A stretch of DNA of 64,000 nt from Bin55 sp965205965 (GCA_965205965.1 CBDBHT010000008.1:1054001-1118000); one strand, 5' to 3'; positions 27,433-35,838 are shown, counted from the stretch's first letter. Made by a program: numbers and translations. Notes: a model not told the origin generated them from the sequence alone.

Positions 27433-27825
27433 TTAAAAAACCGTACACAAGACTTCGCCGCCCAGTTGTTCTCGACGCGCTCGCCGATCAGTCATTAAGC
27501 CCTTGTTTGTACTAATAATCGCAATCCCTAGTCCGCCACGTACCCTAGGTAAACCTTCGGTATCGCGATAAATTCGTAATCCCGGGCGGCTCACCCGATC
27601 AATCAATTCGATGACGGGGTGTCCTTTGTGATACTTGAGGTCTACCATAAGGACCGGTTTAACACCTTTTGTAACCGAATGTCTGTTTATATATCCTTCC
27701 GCTTCAAGCACTTTGCATATAGCCGACTTCAACTTGGAACTCGGCATGGACACCTGATTCAAATGTGCCATCTGCGCATTCCGGATGCGCGTCAGCAGGT
27801 CAGCTATCGGATCGTGCATTGTCAT
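27433..27825 (-). CDS. rpsH: 30S ribosomal protein S8
   Basis: 130 residues; MHDPIADLLTRIRNAQMA and GLGIAIISTNKGLMTDRRAR are S8 signatures. S8 binds 16S helix 21 and, in E. coli, represses the spc operon through a mimic in the rplE leader; here the rplX-rplE gap is only 3 bases, so such a site would have to lie within coding sequence. Confidence 0.98.
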   Translation of the reverse strand: MTMHDPIADLLTRIRNAQMAHLNQVSMPSSKLKSAICKVLEAEGYINRHSVTKGVKPVLMVDLKYHKGHPVIELIDRVSRPGLRIYRDTEGLPRVRGGLGIAIISTNKGLMTDRRARREQLGGEVLCTVF

Positions 27826-27832
27826 ATTCTAA

Positions 27833-28138
27833 TCACCAGCTTGCCTTTACCAGACCGGGTGCATCGCCACGCATCGCCATTTCACGTAGTTTGTTGCGTC
27901 CCAGTCCAAATTTGCGATAAACACCCCGAGGCCTCCCGGTAATTCTGCACCTGCGTTGCAACCGAACGGGACTTGCGTTACGAGGCAACTTCTGAAGCGC
28001 AAGCTGTGCTTGGTAACGCTGCTCATAGTCAGCACTGCGATCGTTAATGATGGCTTTGAGCTCGCTTCGCTTCGCTGCGTACTTAGCTACCATTTTGCGA
28101 CGCTTTTTGTCTCGTTCTAATACGGATATCTTTGCCAT
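27833..28138 (-). CDS. rpsN: 30S ribosomal protein S14
   Basis: 101 residues, the long zinc-free type: the C-terminal RQRRCRITGRPRGVYRKFGL-like region has only one cysteine (RLQRRCRITGRPRG) in place of the four-cysteine zinc ribbon. MAKISVLERDKKRRKMVAK begins it. Part of the 30S head; spc operon position as expected. Confidence 0.98.
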   Translation of the reverse strand: MAKISVLERDKKRRKMVAKYAAKRSELKAIINDRSADYEQRYQAQLALQKLPRNASPVRLQRRCRITGRPRGVYRKFGLGRNKLREMAMRGDAPGLVKASW

Positions 28139-28141
28139 GTT

Positions 28142-28699
28142 CTAATTTCGGAAAGGAAATGAAAATGCTCGAAGCAATGCCAAACCTTCTTCGTCAGTCT
28201 TCGACGTCGTGGTGATGGTGACGTCAAGCCCGCGAATTTTATCGATCTTGTCGTAGTCAATTTCGGGAAAAATAATTTGCTCAACTATTCCCATTGAGAA
28301 ATTCCCGCGTCCATCAAAAGACCGTGGGTTCAATCCCCGAAAATCTCTCATGCGTGGAATCGCAATGCTAATCAACCGCTCAATGAATTCATACATTCGT
28401 TCCCTCCGCAATGTCACCTTGCATCCTACCGCTTCACCAGCATTGCGAATCGCAAACGCGGCGATTGACTTCCGCGCAGTGGTAACTAGAGGCTTTTGCC
28501 CGGCAATCAGTGCCAATTCAGAAATAGGCTGTTTCATTTTGTTGAAATCCAATACCCGTCTGTCGCTTCTACAGTCACCTAAGCCCATGTTGAGGGTCAC
28601 TTTAGCCAGACGCGGCACGGCCATCGTCGACTGGTAACTAAACTCTTTCATTAGGAACGGACGAATGTCTTCCTCATACTTTTTTTGTAAAGTGTTCAT
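28142..28699 (-). CDS. rplE: 50S ribosomal protein L5
   Basis: 185 residues. NTLQKKYEEDIRPFLMKEF, then KVTLNMGLGD and GLDVTITTTSKTDEEGLALL identify L5, which binds 5S rRNA and the P-site tRNA elbow. A few residues longer than in E. coli. 3-base spacing to both neighbours shows tight packing. Confidence 0.98.
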   Translation of the reverse strand: MNTLQKKYEEDIRPFLMKEFSYQSTMAVPRLAKVTLNMGLGDCRSDRRVLDFNKMKQPISELALIAGQKPLVTTARKSIAAFAIRNAGEAVGCKVTLRRERMYEFIERLISIAIPRMRDFRGLNPRSFDGRGNFSMGIVEQIIFPEIDYDKIDKIRGLDVTITTTSKTDEEGLALLRAFSFPFRN

Positions 28700-28702
28700 A
28701 CG

Positions 28703-29017
28703 CTAAGTTTCTGGAACAGTTTGGCCCGTTGACTTGAAATAACGAACCTTCTTACCATCCTCAATACGAAAACCTACGCGGTCCGGCTTGCCCAGCTCCT
28801 CGTTGAATATAGCCACGTTGGAAGCGTGAAGCGGAGCTTCTCGACTGAGAATGCCTGATTCCTCACCCGGGCGCGACAGTTTTTTGTGCTTGTACACAAG
28901 ATTAGCCCCAGACACCAAAACCCGTTCGTTGTCAATAACCTCCACAATAGATCCTCGCCGGTTTTTGTTGCGACCAGCGAGTACTTGCACTTCGTCGTTT
29001 TTCTTAAGACGCTGCAT
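28703..29017 (-). CDS. rplX: 50S ribosomal protein L24
   Basis: 104 residues with the KOW motif near the start (KNDEVQVLAGRNKNRRGSIV). L24 initiates large-subunit assembly by binding the 5' end of 23S rRNA. Lies between rplN and rplE in the spc operon. Confidence 0.98.
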   Translation of the reverse strand: MQRLKKNDEVQVLAGRNKNRRGSIVEVIDNERVLVSGANLVYKHKKLSRPGEESGILSREAPLHASNVAIFNEELGKPDRVGFRIEDGKKVRYFKSTGQTVPET

Positions 29018-29022
29018 AAGCG

Positions 29023-29391
29023 TTACAAGACCTCAGGCGCTAGCGATGCAATACGCATGAATTTCGTTGATCTCAGTTCCCTTGTAACCGGACCAAATAT
29101 GCGAGTACCTACCGGTTCTAAGGTTGCCGTCAATAACACCGCCGCATTGTGGTCAAATCTGATTAACGATCCGTCTTGTCGACGTACGCCTTTGCGAGTG
29201 CGAACAATGACTGCATTCATAACCTGTCCTTTACGTACCCGTCCCCTCGGAATCGCTTCTTTTACAGTCACTTTTACGACATCTCCAACACCTGCGTACC
29301 TGCGACGCGATCCGCCCAATACCTTAATGCACTGCACTTTCCTCGCACCGCTATTGTCTGCAATATCCAGCATCGTTTCCGCTTGAATCAT
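29023..29391 (-). CDS. rplN: 50S ribosomal protein L14
   Basis: 122 residues. MIQAETMLDIADNSGARKVQ and the signature GDVVKVTVKEAIPRGRVRKG are those of L14, which bridges to the 30S subunit at B5/B8. First gene of the spc operon; the gap from rpsQ is only 6 bases, so spc is likely read through from S10. Confidence 0.98.
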   Translation of the reverse strand: MIQAETMLDIADNSGARKVQCIKVLGGSRRRYAGVGDVVKVTVKEAIPRGRVRKGQVMNAVIVRTRKGVRRQDGSLIRFDHNAAVLLTATLEPVGTRIFGPVTRELRSTKFMRIASLAPEVL

Positions 29392-29397
29392 GGTCTA

Positions 29398-29667
29398 CTA
29401 TACCCCGCCTGACCGCTCTACCACGGCACCTAGCCGCCAGCTCTTAGTCTTGGACAGGGGACGACACTCGGTGATTGAAACCACGTCCCCTACCGAACAT
29501 TCGTTGTTCTCGTCATGAGCACACAGCTTCGATGAACGACCAATAAATTTTCCGTATAGTGGATGCTTCACACGCCTGTCGACTCGCACAGTTATTGTCT
29601 TATCAGCACTTGAAGATATAACTACGCCAGTCACCATACGCGGAGTCGTCTCCTTACTTTTACTCAC
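29398..29667 (-). CDS. rpsQ: 30S ribosomal protein S17
   Basis: 89 residues, OB-fold RNA-binding protein of the 30S body. RMVTGVVISSSADKTITVRV and DVVSITECRPLSKTKSWRL are family signatures. It overlaps rpmC by 8 bases and closes the S10 operon. Confidence 0.97.
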   Translation of the reverse strand: MSKSKETTPRMVTGVVISSSADKTITVRVDRRVKHPLYGKFIGRSSKLCAHDENNECSVGDVVSITECRPLSKTKSWRLGAVVERSGGV

Positions 29668-29851
29668 TACTACGTTTCCTTAATATTGTCTTCGCGCGAG
29701 CTATACCGCGACGATTCTGCGCTAGCAAATGCGTCTGTTGCAGCTGGTCGCTGGCAATTTGCATGCGAAGATTGAATCCCTCCCGGTACATCTTTTCCAA
29801 TTCCTCGCCTAACTCTTCATCAGTCATTTTTAGCAAGTCTGAAACCTCCAT
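29660..29851 (-). CDS. rpmC: 50S ribosomal protein L29
   Basis: 63 residues from the ATG at 29851, which overlaps the rplP stop (TGATG). A longer frame runs upstream to 29989 but is inside rplP and not L29-like. MEVSDLLKMTDEELGEELEK and FNLRMQIASDQLQQTH are typical of this two-helix protein at the tunnel exit, a docking site for trigger factor and SRP. Confidence 0.95.
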   Translation of the reverse strand: MEVSDLLKMTDEELGEELEKMYREGFNLRMQIASDQLQQTHLLAQNRRGIARAKTILRKRSSE

Positions 29852-30264
29852 CACATCACCGACCGCCGCACGATAGTTGTAGGAAATGGCAACTTCGAAG
29901 ACGCCAGGGTCAGTGCCTCCCCGGCGACCTGCTCGGTCACCCCATCCATCTCGTATAGAACCCGTCCAGGTTGGATCTGAGCGACCCAATACTCCACCGA
30001 TCCTTTACCTTTACCTTGACGGACCTCCAAGGGTTTCTTGGTGATTGGTTTGTCTGGGAATACTCGAACCCAAACTTTCCCACCGCGTTTCATATGTCGC
30101 GTCATCACACGTCTGGCGGCTTCGATCTGACGAGACGTCATTCGCCCGTGCCCGATAGCTTTAAGTCCGAATTCCCCGAAACACACGCGATTACCTCGCG
30201 AGGCTAATCCACGATTCCGCCCCTTTTGTTGTTTACGAAACTTAGTTCGCGCCGGTTGTAACAT
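29851..30264 (-). CDS. rplP: 50S ribosomal protein L16
   Basis: 137 residues. MLQPARTKFRKQQKGRNRGL and GRMTSRQIEAARRVMTRHMK are diagnostic. L16 organises the A-site tRNA elbow region; Arg81-type hydroxylation occurs in some gammaproteobacteria in the KPLEVRQGKGKG loop, which is conserved here. Canonical S10 position. Confidence 0.98.
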   Translation of the reverse strand: MLQPARTKFRKQQKGRNRGLASRGNRVCFGEFGLKAIGHGRMTSRQIEAARRVMTRHMKRGGKVWVRVFPDKPITKKPLEVRQGKGKGSVEYWVAQIQPGRVLYEMDGVTEQVAGEALTLASSKLPFPTTIVRRSVM

Positions 30265-30289
30265 TAGTCGTTCTTAAGCAGTACTAGAT

Positions 30290-30955
30290 TCAATAAGTAG
30301 GATTCGGATGAGTCTCGTCCTCAGCACCAATTACTTCACCCTTGAATATCCAGACCTTTACACCCAAAACTCCATAGGTCGTCTTAGCTTCCGTCACCGC
30401 ATAATCGATATCAGCTCGCAACGTATGCAAAGGAACGCGCCCCTCCGCGTACGACTCCGCACGTGCAATTTCTACACCGCCAAGTCTTCCTGCTACACGT
30501 ACCTTGATACCTTGCGCACCAAGACGCATCGCGTTCTGTACCACCCGCCGAACGGCCCTGCGAAATTGCACACGCCGTTCAAGCTGCTGAGCTACATTCT
30601 GCGCAACCAAAAAAGCATCAATTTCTGGCTTTCGAATCTCCTCTACATTGACTTGCACCGGCCCTCCCATCATACGAGTAAGGTCACGTCGCAGCTTTTC
30701 AACTTCCTCGCCTTTAGTACCAATCACCATTCCTGGCCGAGCTGTGTGTATTGTCACCTGCGGGCTTTGCATCCTCCTGCGTTCAATTCGAATTTTGCTC
30801 ACGGACGCACGAGAGAGTCGGGCCAGTAGATACTCACGAACTTCCAAATCATTTAACAGGTATTCCGCATACTGATACTTCTCCGCGAACCAGACTGAGT
30901 TATGCTCGCGCACAATGCCTAGACGGAAACCGTTCGGATTAACTTTCTGACCCAT
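30290..30955 (-). CDS. rpsC: 30S ribosomal protein S3
   Basis: 221 residues from the ATG at 30955 (MGQKVNPNGFRLGIVREHNS); the open frame extends upstream to 31024 into rplV, but only the internal start gives the family N-terminus. The KH domain is near 38-106 (GMVIGTKGEEVEKLRRDL), and the C-terminal domain forms part of the mRNA entry helicase. Confidence 0.97.
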   Translation of the reverse strand: MGQKVNPNGFRLGIVREHNSVWFAEKYQYAEYLLNDLEVREYLLARLSRASVSKIRIERRRMQSPQVTIHTARPGMVIGTKGEEVEKLRRDLTRMMGGPVQVNVEEIRKPEIDAFLVAQNVAQQLERRVQFRRAVRRVVQNAMRLGAQGIKVRVAGRLGGVEIARAESYAEGRVPLHTLRADIDYAVTEAKTTYGVLGVKVWIFKGEVIGAEDETHPNPTY

Positions 30956-30974
30956 ATTTGATATACCTTCTTGC

Positions 30975-31307
30975 CTACTCGTCGCTAACTGCCACCGTGA
31001 TATGGCACGCTCGCTTTCGAACACGATCCATCTGACCCCTTGCCCGCGTGCGAACGCGCTTAATCGTTAACGCTTCATTTACATACGCTTCCTTGACCAC
31101 CAAATCATCCATAAAGGCATTTTCGTTGTTCTCAGCATTGGAAATAGCTGAATCGAGAACCTTGGCAACTAGCTTGCCCCCTTTATGAACACAATAACGA
31201 AGAATTTCCGACGCTGCGATCACATCCTTACCCCTAATCTGATCAACAATCAGACGCGCTTTACGCGGTGAGATACGTACTCGCTTTGATGTTGCTTCAA
31301 CGATCAT
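30975..31307 (-). CDS. rplV: 50S ribosomal protein L22
   Basis: 110 residues. RVRISPRKARLIVDQIRGKD begins the core; the tunnel-lining hairpin lies near RVRTRARGQMDRVRKRACHI. Directly adjoins rpsS with no spacer. Confidence 0.98.
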   Translation of the reverse strand: MIVEATSKRVRISPRKARLIVDQIRGKDVIAASEILRYCVHKGGKLVAKVLDSAISNAENNENAFMDDLVVKEAYVNEALTIKRVRTRARGQMDRVRKRACHITVAVSDE

Positions 31308-31583
31308 TTACGTCTTTGCCTTTCGGTCCGCAGCATGTCCGCGATACGTACGCGTCGGTGCAAATTCGCCAAGCTTGTGGCCCACAAGATCCTCGGTAAT
31401 AAAGAGCGGAAGATGCTGGCGTCCATTGTGTACAGCAATCGTTAAACCAACCATCTCGGGCACGATCATCGAACGACGCGACCACGTCGTGATTGGATGC
31501 TTGTTTTTGGTCCTTATAGCTTTCTCAACTTTTTTCATCAAATGAACGTCGACAAAAGGCCCCTTGCGTATTGACCGTGGCAT
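31308..31583 (-). CDS. rpsS: 30S ribosomal protein S19
   Basis: 91 residues. MPRSIRKGPFVDVHLMKKVE and the signature PEMVGLTIAVHNGRQHLPLF identify S19 in the 30S head. 5 bases separate it from rplB. Confidence 0.98.
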   Translation of the reverse strand: MPRSIRKGPFVDVHLMKKVEKAIRTKNKHPITTWSRRSMIVPEMVGLTIAVHNGRQHLPLFITEDLVGHKLGEFAPTRTYRGHAADRKAKT

Positions 31584-31588
31584 ACGTA

Positions 31589-32419
31589 TTACTTGCGTCC
31601 TCGCGTTCGTATAATGTATTGGTTTGTCCGTTTATTCCGCCGCGTCTTGTATCCTTTCGTCGGCACACCTTTAGGAGATACTGGATGCCGTCCACCAGAC
31701 GTTCTTCCTTCACCTCCGCCATGTGGATGATCGACAGGATTCATAGCGACTCCACGGACGGTCGGGCGTACACCTCGCCATCGTTTCGCACCAGCTTTTC
31801 CGAGCGATCGCAAAGAATGCTCAACGTTTCCAACTTCACCGATCACCGCGCGACATTCAGCTAAGACACGACGAGTCTCCCCAGAGCGCATACGAACCGT
31901 CGCATACCGTCCTTCTCTCGCAACCAATTGCATCGAGGTACCCGCACTGCGGGCAAACTGAGCCCCTTTCCCAAGCTTTATTTCGACACAATGGATTGAA
32001 CTACCGATCGGAATGCTTCGTATAGGCATCGCGTTACCTGGTCGAATCGGAGCCGTTGGTCCCGAACGAAGTTCGTCGCCTACCGCCAAATCACGCGGTG
32101 CGATGATGTACCGACGCTCTCCATCCGCATACCTAAGTAGCGCAATATGCGCCGTTCGATTAGGGTCATATTCCAGACGTTCAACGATGGCGGGAATTCC
32201 ATCCTTGGTTCGCCGGAAGTCAATGCGACGATACAAATGTTTATGCCCTCCACCTCGGTGACGCGTCGTGATTCGCCCGTTGGAATTTCGCCCACCAGTT
32301 TTGTGCAGGGGCTCCAATAGCGGCTTGTATGGCGTACCCTTGTATAACTCGGGGCTCTGAACTTTTACGACAAATCGTCGACCGGGTGACGTAGGTTTCG
32401 CTGCGACCAGTGCCATCAT
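31589..32419 (-). CDS. rplB: 50S ribosomal protein L2
   Basis: 276 residues (275 from the second ATG). The signature GVAMNPVDHPHGGGEGRTSG contains the conserved histidine close to the peptidyl transferase centre. The start overlaps the rplW stop (ATGATG with TGA) and is preceded by GGGAG. Canonical S10 order. Confidence 0.98.
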   Translation of the reverse strand: MMALVAAKPTSPGRRFVVKVQSPELYKGTPYKPLLEPLHKTGGRNSNGRITTRHRGGGHKHLYRRIDFRRTKDGIPAIVERLEYDPNRTAHIALLRYADGERRYIIAPRDLAVGDELRSGPTAPIRPGNAMPIRSIPIGSSIHCVEIKLGKGAQFARSAGTSMQLVAREGRYATVRMRSGETRRVLAECRAVIGEVGNVEHSLRSLGKAGAKRWRGVRPTVRGVAMNPVDHPHGGGEGRTSGGRHPVSPKGVPTKGYKTRRNKRTNQYIIRTRGRK

Positions 32420-32721
32420 TCGATCTCCCGCGTAAAGTCAATGCTCTGACCTTCGGCTAGGCGTACATACGCTTTTTTCCAACTTTTGCTACGAGCTACC
32501 CTTTTGAACATGCGACGCACCTTAACCTTTCCCTTAACGTTAATAGTCGTCACCTTAAGTACTGAAACGCCGAAAATCTTTTCTACTGCATGCTTGACCT
32601 CAGTCTTCGTCGCATCTCTCGCTACTTTGAACCCATATTGATTGGCATCATCGCCAATAAGCGTCAATTTTTCCGTGACGTGCGGCTCCAGTAAGACACG
32701 ATACAACCGCTCCGCTCTCAC
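32416..32721 (-). CDS. rplW: 50S ribosomal protein L23
   Basis: 101 residues. RLYRVLLEPHVTEKLTLIGD and FGVSVLKVTTINVKGKVKVR are family blocks. L23 at the tunnel exit recruits trigger factor and SRP. It overlaps both neighbours by four bases. Confidence 0.98.
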   Translation of the reverse strand: MRAERLYRVLLEPHVTEKLTLIGDDANQYGFKVARDATKTEVKHAVEKIFGVSVLKVTTINVKGKVKVRRMFKRVARSKSWKKAYVRLAEGQSIDFTREIE

Positions 32722-33326
32722 GCCAATACTCCCTCAACGCTTTTTACTGCTGCTTCCGTCATTAACACGTTTTCGTGCGAAAGGAGATTGATAGGGCCGA
32801 TTGATTCGGGAGTTATCACTTCCACGGTCATCAAATTACGAGCAGCTAAAAAAAGATTTTGATCGGGTTTGCTAACGACAATCAGGATGTCTTCGTTAAG
32901 ATTCAGAGACCGAATCTTCGAGAGGAGAGATTTGGTTTTATGCGTTTCTAGAAGAAATTGGGAGACGATGGCCAGTCGATCTTGGCGTATCAATTCGGAA
33001 AAAATACACCGTAACGCACCTCGGTACATTTTCCGATTGATTTTAGGGTTGGATACATGCGGCTTCGCCGCGAAAGTCACACCACCACCTCGCCAAATGG
33101 GGCTTCGGATCGTACCCGCGCGCGCGCGACCCGTTTTCTTCTGACGATATGGCTTGCGACCTCCACCCGAAACGTCCGAACGCGACTTTTGCGCGCGCGT
33201 ACCCGTATGTCCCATTGAAAGATGGGAGTTTACAATTTGGTGCACCAAAGATTCATTGAACGCACATGCGAATAGGCTTTCATCAAGTTTCACGGTGCCT
33301 GAATCCGTCAACAAAGAAACGCTCAT
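32718..33326 (-). CDS. rplD: 50S ribosomal protein L4
   Basis: 202 residues. The tunnel loop contains GTRAQKSRSDVSGGGRKPYR and GTIRSPIWRGGGVTFA. In E. coli L4 also represses the S10 operon through its leader; here a structured gap exists instead between rpsJ and rplC (34131-34184). Confidence 0.98.
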   Translation of the reverse strand: MSVSLLTDSGTVKLDESLFACAFNESLVHQIVNSHLSMGHTGTRAQKSRSDVSGGGRKPYRQKKTGRARAGTIRSPIWRGGGVTFAAKPHVSNPKINRKMYRGALRCIFSELIRQDRLAIVSQFLLETHKTKSLLSKIRSLNLNEDILIVVSKPDQNLFLAARNLMTVEVITPESIGPINLLSHENVLMTEAAVKSVEGVLA

Positions 33327-33331
33327 GTCGC

Positions 33332-34021
33332 TTACTCGTCTCCTCCCCGGGCAACTGGCGGGGTTTGTTTGCCAGCTTTAACTGATGGACGCACCAGCAC
33401 ATCTCCGCCGTTGGGACCTGGAACCGCTCCCTTAACCATGAGAGTATGTCGTTCCGCGTCAACGCCGACGACCGTTAGATTTTGCACCGTCACGCGGGCG
33501 TTGCCCAAACGACCAGCCATTTTTTTGCCCTTGAACACTTTACCCGGCGTTTGACATTGTCCTATTGAACCCGCCGCACGATGTGCCTTCGAATTACCAT
33601 GACTCATGTCCTGCCGTCGAAAATGCCAACGCTTGATTGCACCGGCGAACCCCTTGCCTTTGCTCGTTCCTGAAACATCAACAATTTGTCCAACAAAAAA
33701 TCGATCGACCGTAAGTTCGTCACCTAACGAACATGAATCCACCGAATCCCCACTCTTCTTTTTTGTTCCACGCAATTCCCAAAGCCCCCGACCGGGATCC
33801 GTTTCAGATTTTCGATAGTGCCCTTCCAATGCTTTGTTAATACGACTCCTACTCGCGATACCCGTTGTAACTTGTAACGCATCGTAGCGATCACTCCCCG
33901 TACTCTTCACCTGAGTAACACGATTCGCTAGCACCTCAATTACGGTAACCGGAATCGCCAACCCGTTTTCATTGAAAACGCGAGTCATACCGCTTTTGGT
34001 GCCAATAAGTCCAATAGTCAT
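33332..34021 (-). CDS. rplC: 50S ribosomal protein L3
   Basis: 229 residues. MTIGLIGTKSGMTRVFNENG begins it; the signature FAGAIKRWHFRRQDMSHGNS includes the loop near the peptidyl transferase centre, and the methylated glutamine region (SIGQCQTPGKVFKGKKMAG) is conserved. A 170-base gap separates it from rpsJ, much longer than the usual few tens of bases. Confidence 0.98.
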   Translation of the reverse strand: MTIGLIGTKSGMTRVFNENGLAIPVTVIEVLANRVTQVKSTGSDRYDALQVTTGIASRSRINKALEGHYRKSETDPGRGLWELRGTKKKSGDSVDSCSLGDELTVDRFFVGQIVDVSGTSKGKGFAGAIKRWHFRRQDMSHGNSKAHRAAGSIGQCQTPGKVFKGKKMAGRLGNARVTVQNLTVVGVDAERHTLMVKGAVPGPNGGDVLVRPSVKAGKQTPPVARGGDE

Positions 34022-34130
34022 AATTCGTCTAGAATGATTTATTTACACAACAGACCCTTTCGTTGCAGATAGGCCATGCTCGCCAATCTCCCGACTGTGC
34101 CCGATGCTTAATTAATCGGACGATCAAACG

Positions 34131-34184
34131 GTGCGCACCATAGCTGCTACTCTATCAGCAAAGAGGCAGCTGTTCGTAGCGCAC
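34131..34184 (-). promoter_or_regulatory. Stem-loop in the rpsJ-rplC gap
   Basis: A two-part helix: GTGCGC (34131-34136) pairs with GCGCAC (34179-34184), and AGCTGC (34142-34147) with GCAGCT (34166-34171), separated by an asymmetric internal loop and closed by an 18-base loop. It lies in a 170-base non-coding gap inside the S10 operon. There is no U tract, so a regulatory leader or RNA processing site is more likely than a terminator. Function is inferred only. Confidence 0.5.
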
Positions 34185-34191
34185 ATATCAA

Positions 34192-34506
34192 TCACATCAG
34201 TCTGATCTGTGCCTCCACCCCCGCTGCTAAATCCAGCTTCATCAAGGCATCCATTGTTTTCTCGGTAGGATCAACAATATCAAGTAGTCGCTTGTGGGTT
34301 CGAATCTCATATTGATCCCGAGCGTCCTTGTCGACATGCGGTGAAATTAACACGGTTATCCGTTCCTTCTTAGTGGGCAACGGAATTGGCCCCTTCACTT
34401 GTGCGCCCGATCGCTTCGCGGTCTCAACAATCTCCTCCGTTGAGACATCAAGCAAACGGTGGTCAAACGCCTTCAGGCGTATACGTATCCGCTCTTTCCC
34501 TGCCAC
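34192..34506 (-). CDS. rpsJ: 30S ribosomal protein S10
   Basis: 104 residues, also NusE in antitermination complexes. RIRIRLKAFDHRLLDVSTEE begins it and RSGAQVKGPIPLPTKKERIT is the family signature. It starts the S10 operon; a sigma70-like promoter at 34582-34610 lies just upstream. Confidence 0.98.
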   Translation of the reverse strand: MAGKERIRIRLKAFDHRLLDVSTEEIVETAKRSGAQVKGPIPLPTKKERITVLISPHVDKDARDQYEIRTHKRLLDIVDPTEKTMDALMKLDLAAGVEAQIRLM

Positions 34507-34581
34507 TTCTTTCGTTATCCTGGAATGCTGTTACATCGCGCGGGAAGATACCGGTCACTCCCGTCAGCGAAAAGGACGCAG

Positions 34582-34610
34582 ATTCTACATTCGCATCGTC
34601 TCTGTGTAAA
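34582..34610 (-). promoter_or_regulatory. Sigma70-like promoter for rpsJ
   Basis: On the minus strand TTTACA (34605-34610) and TAGAAT (34582-34587) are separated by 17 bases, each box one mismatch from consensus. It lies 75 bases upstream of the rpsJ start and after the tuf pseudogene, so the S10 operon can be transcribed independently of str. Confidence 0.6.
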
Positions 34611-34650
34611 CAAAAATAAGACATTTTCATGACTTATCTCGATAAACCGT

Positions 34651-35130
34651 CTATTCCAAGACCTTGGTGATGACGCCGGTACCGAACGGTTTGGCCACCT
34701 TCGCGGATTTGCAAACCGCAGCCCTCGTCCATTGCAATCGGGCTGATCAGCGTAACCTTCTTTAGGTTTCGCACTTGTCTCCCGGATCACCATCTCCTGA
34801 CCCTCCGACCGCTCCACCGCACCCGTGACGTCCGTGGTGCGGAAATGAAACTGCGAACGGTATCCTTCTCACAAAAAAGGGCGTGTTCCGACCACCCCCA
34901 TCCTGCTCCAGCATAGCTACCCTGTTCAGATACACCACCATCCTCGGTACCCCACCAATCTGACGCGCCAGCAGCACATGCCCCCCTCGTCTGCGACATC
35001 GGAGACAGTCCACATGCGTCCGTCGTCGCGCGGTCGGTGTCGCTATCGGTGATCCCCCGCACTCCCGCTTCCTCCAGCGCATCGTCGACCTCTTCCGACT
35101 GCTTCACGTCCCCGCTACTCGTTCCGATAC
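34651..35130 (-). pseudogene. tufA: Degraded second elongation factor Tu gene (tufA)
   Basis: Clear nucleotide similarity to the intact tuf at 50784-51983 (for example GTGACGTCCGTGGTGCGGAA shared exactly), but the gene is broken in every way. The part encoding the P-loop (about the first 38 residues) is missing, about 50 residues around the G2/G3 region are lost, and about 175 residues are deleted between the equivalents of MLE (141-143) and KDEGG (319-323). The large deletion joins at CTCCAGCA, an 8-base direct repeat in the intact gene. The remainder has frameshifts. The position, fusA-tufA-rpsJ, is the normal place for tufA. The intact tuf is therefore the only one in this window. Confidence 0.9.
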
Positions 35131-35153
35131 CGCCCTCGAAATCAGTCGCTCCC

Positions 35154-35597
35154 TTAGCCGTCCTCATCTTCCACCCCATCCAAGTTACACATCGGCGATA
35201 CAAACCGGTACGGACCTGGTCTCGACGGCAGTCGAATGATTAGATGATTGCCAAGCGGATGTTTCAGATCGTCGCAAATCATCCTTTTCGTACACGACTG
35301 GCCCGGGAATATCCACATGACCGTATCCGCCGACCACGACGGTAAGAGATGCAAACGCCACACATGAGCGTCCTGCTCATCCCGGACAGCCTTTTTCAGC
35401 TTGGCCGCTGTCAGCCCATAGCTTCCTTCCGGAATTTCTTCGACCACGCCAGAAAATCTGACCGACACTGTAATCTCCCGGCTGCTCCAGTGTGCCTCCG
35501 GTGCCGACTCAACACACCCCTGCAGGGATTCGCTACCCTCGGCAACCACCATCAGGCAGCATACCGCCAACGCCATCCACAATACACTTATGGTCAC
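35154..35597 (-). CDS. Small exported protein of unknown function
   Basis: A 147-residue open frame from GTG at 35597. Residues 5-19 are hydrophobic (VLWMALAVCCLMVV) and look like a signal peptide; the mature part has four cysteines (28, 102, 108, 137) and an acidic C-terminus. I recognise no family. The GTG lies inside the terminal repeat of the mobile repeat copy at 35591-35694, and the gene sits where nothing is normally found, between fusA and tufA. It could be a real acquired gene whose expression rides on the str operon, or a chance frame in decaying DNA. Confidence 0.4.
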   Translation of the reverse strand: MTISVLWMALAVCCLMVVAEGSESLQGCVESAPEAHWSSREITVSVRFSGVVEEIPEGSYGLTAAKLKKAVRDEQDAHVWRLHLLPSWSADTVMWIFPGQSCTKRMICDDLKHPLGNHLIIRLPSRPGPYRFVSPMCNLDGVEDEDG

Positions 35598-35694
35598 ACC
35601 TATTTATTCAAAGCAAACAATTCTTACAACGTTAAACATCATACACTTATATCGAACACGATTCGTCAAAAAGACAATAAATAGAGGTGTCCCC
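35591..35694. repeat. MITE-like repeat, copy 1
   Basis: Shares the core GATTCGTCAAAA-(8)-AATAAATAGAGG and an AT-rich body with the copies at 61906-62030 and 63821-63932. Its ends are imperfect inverted repeats (ggtcacacctatttatt at the left and aataaatagaggtgtcccc at the right, with small indels). No coding capacity. It is inserted between fusA and tufA. Confidence 0.6.
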
Positions 35695-35838
35695 ATAATA
35701 CCTTTCACTCATCACACACTACCTCTTCCGACTCCGTTCACACCACAAGTCGCTCCTTCAGCCACCTCTCCGCAACCCTACCTCTCCTAAACGAAATCGA
35801 TACAGTTGGATACGGACACTCACCAATAAATGACGGCA

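Noticed and set aside
29852..29989. Longer rpmC start at 29989
   Set aside because: The added residues are rplP read in another frame; L29 begins at 29851.
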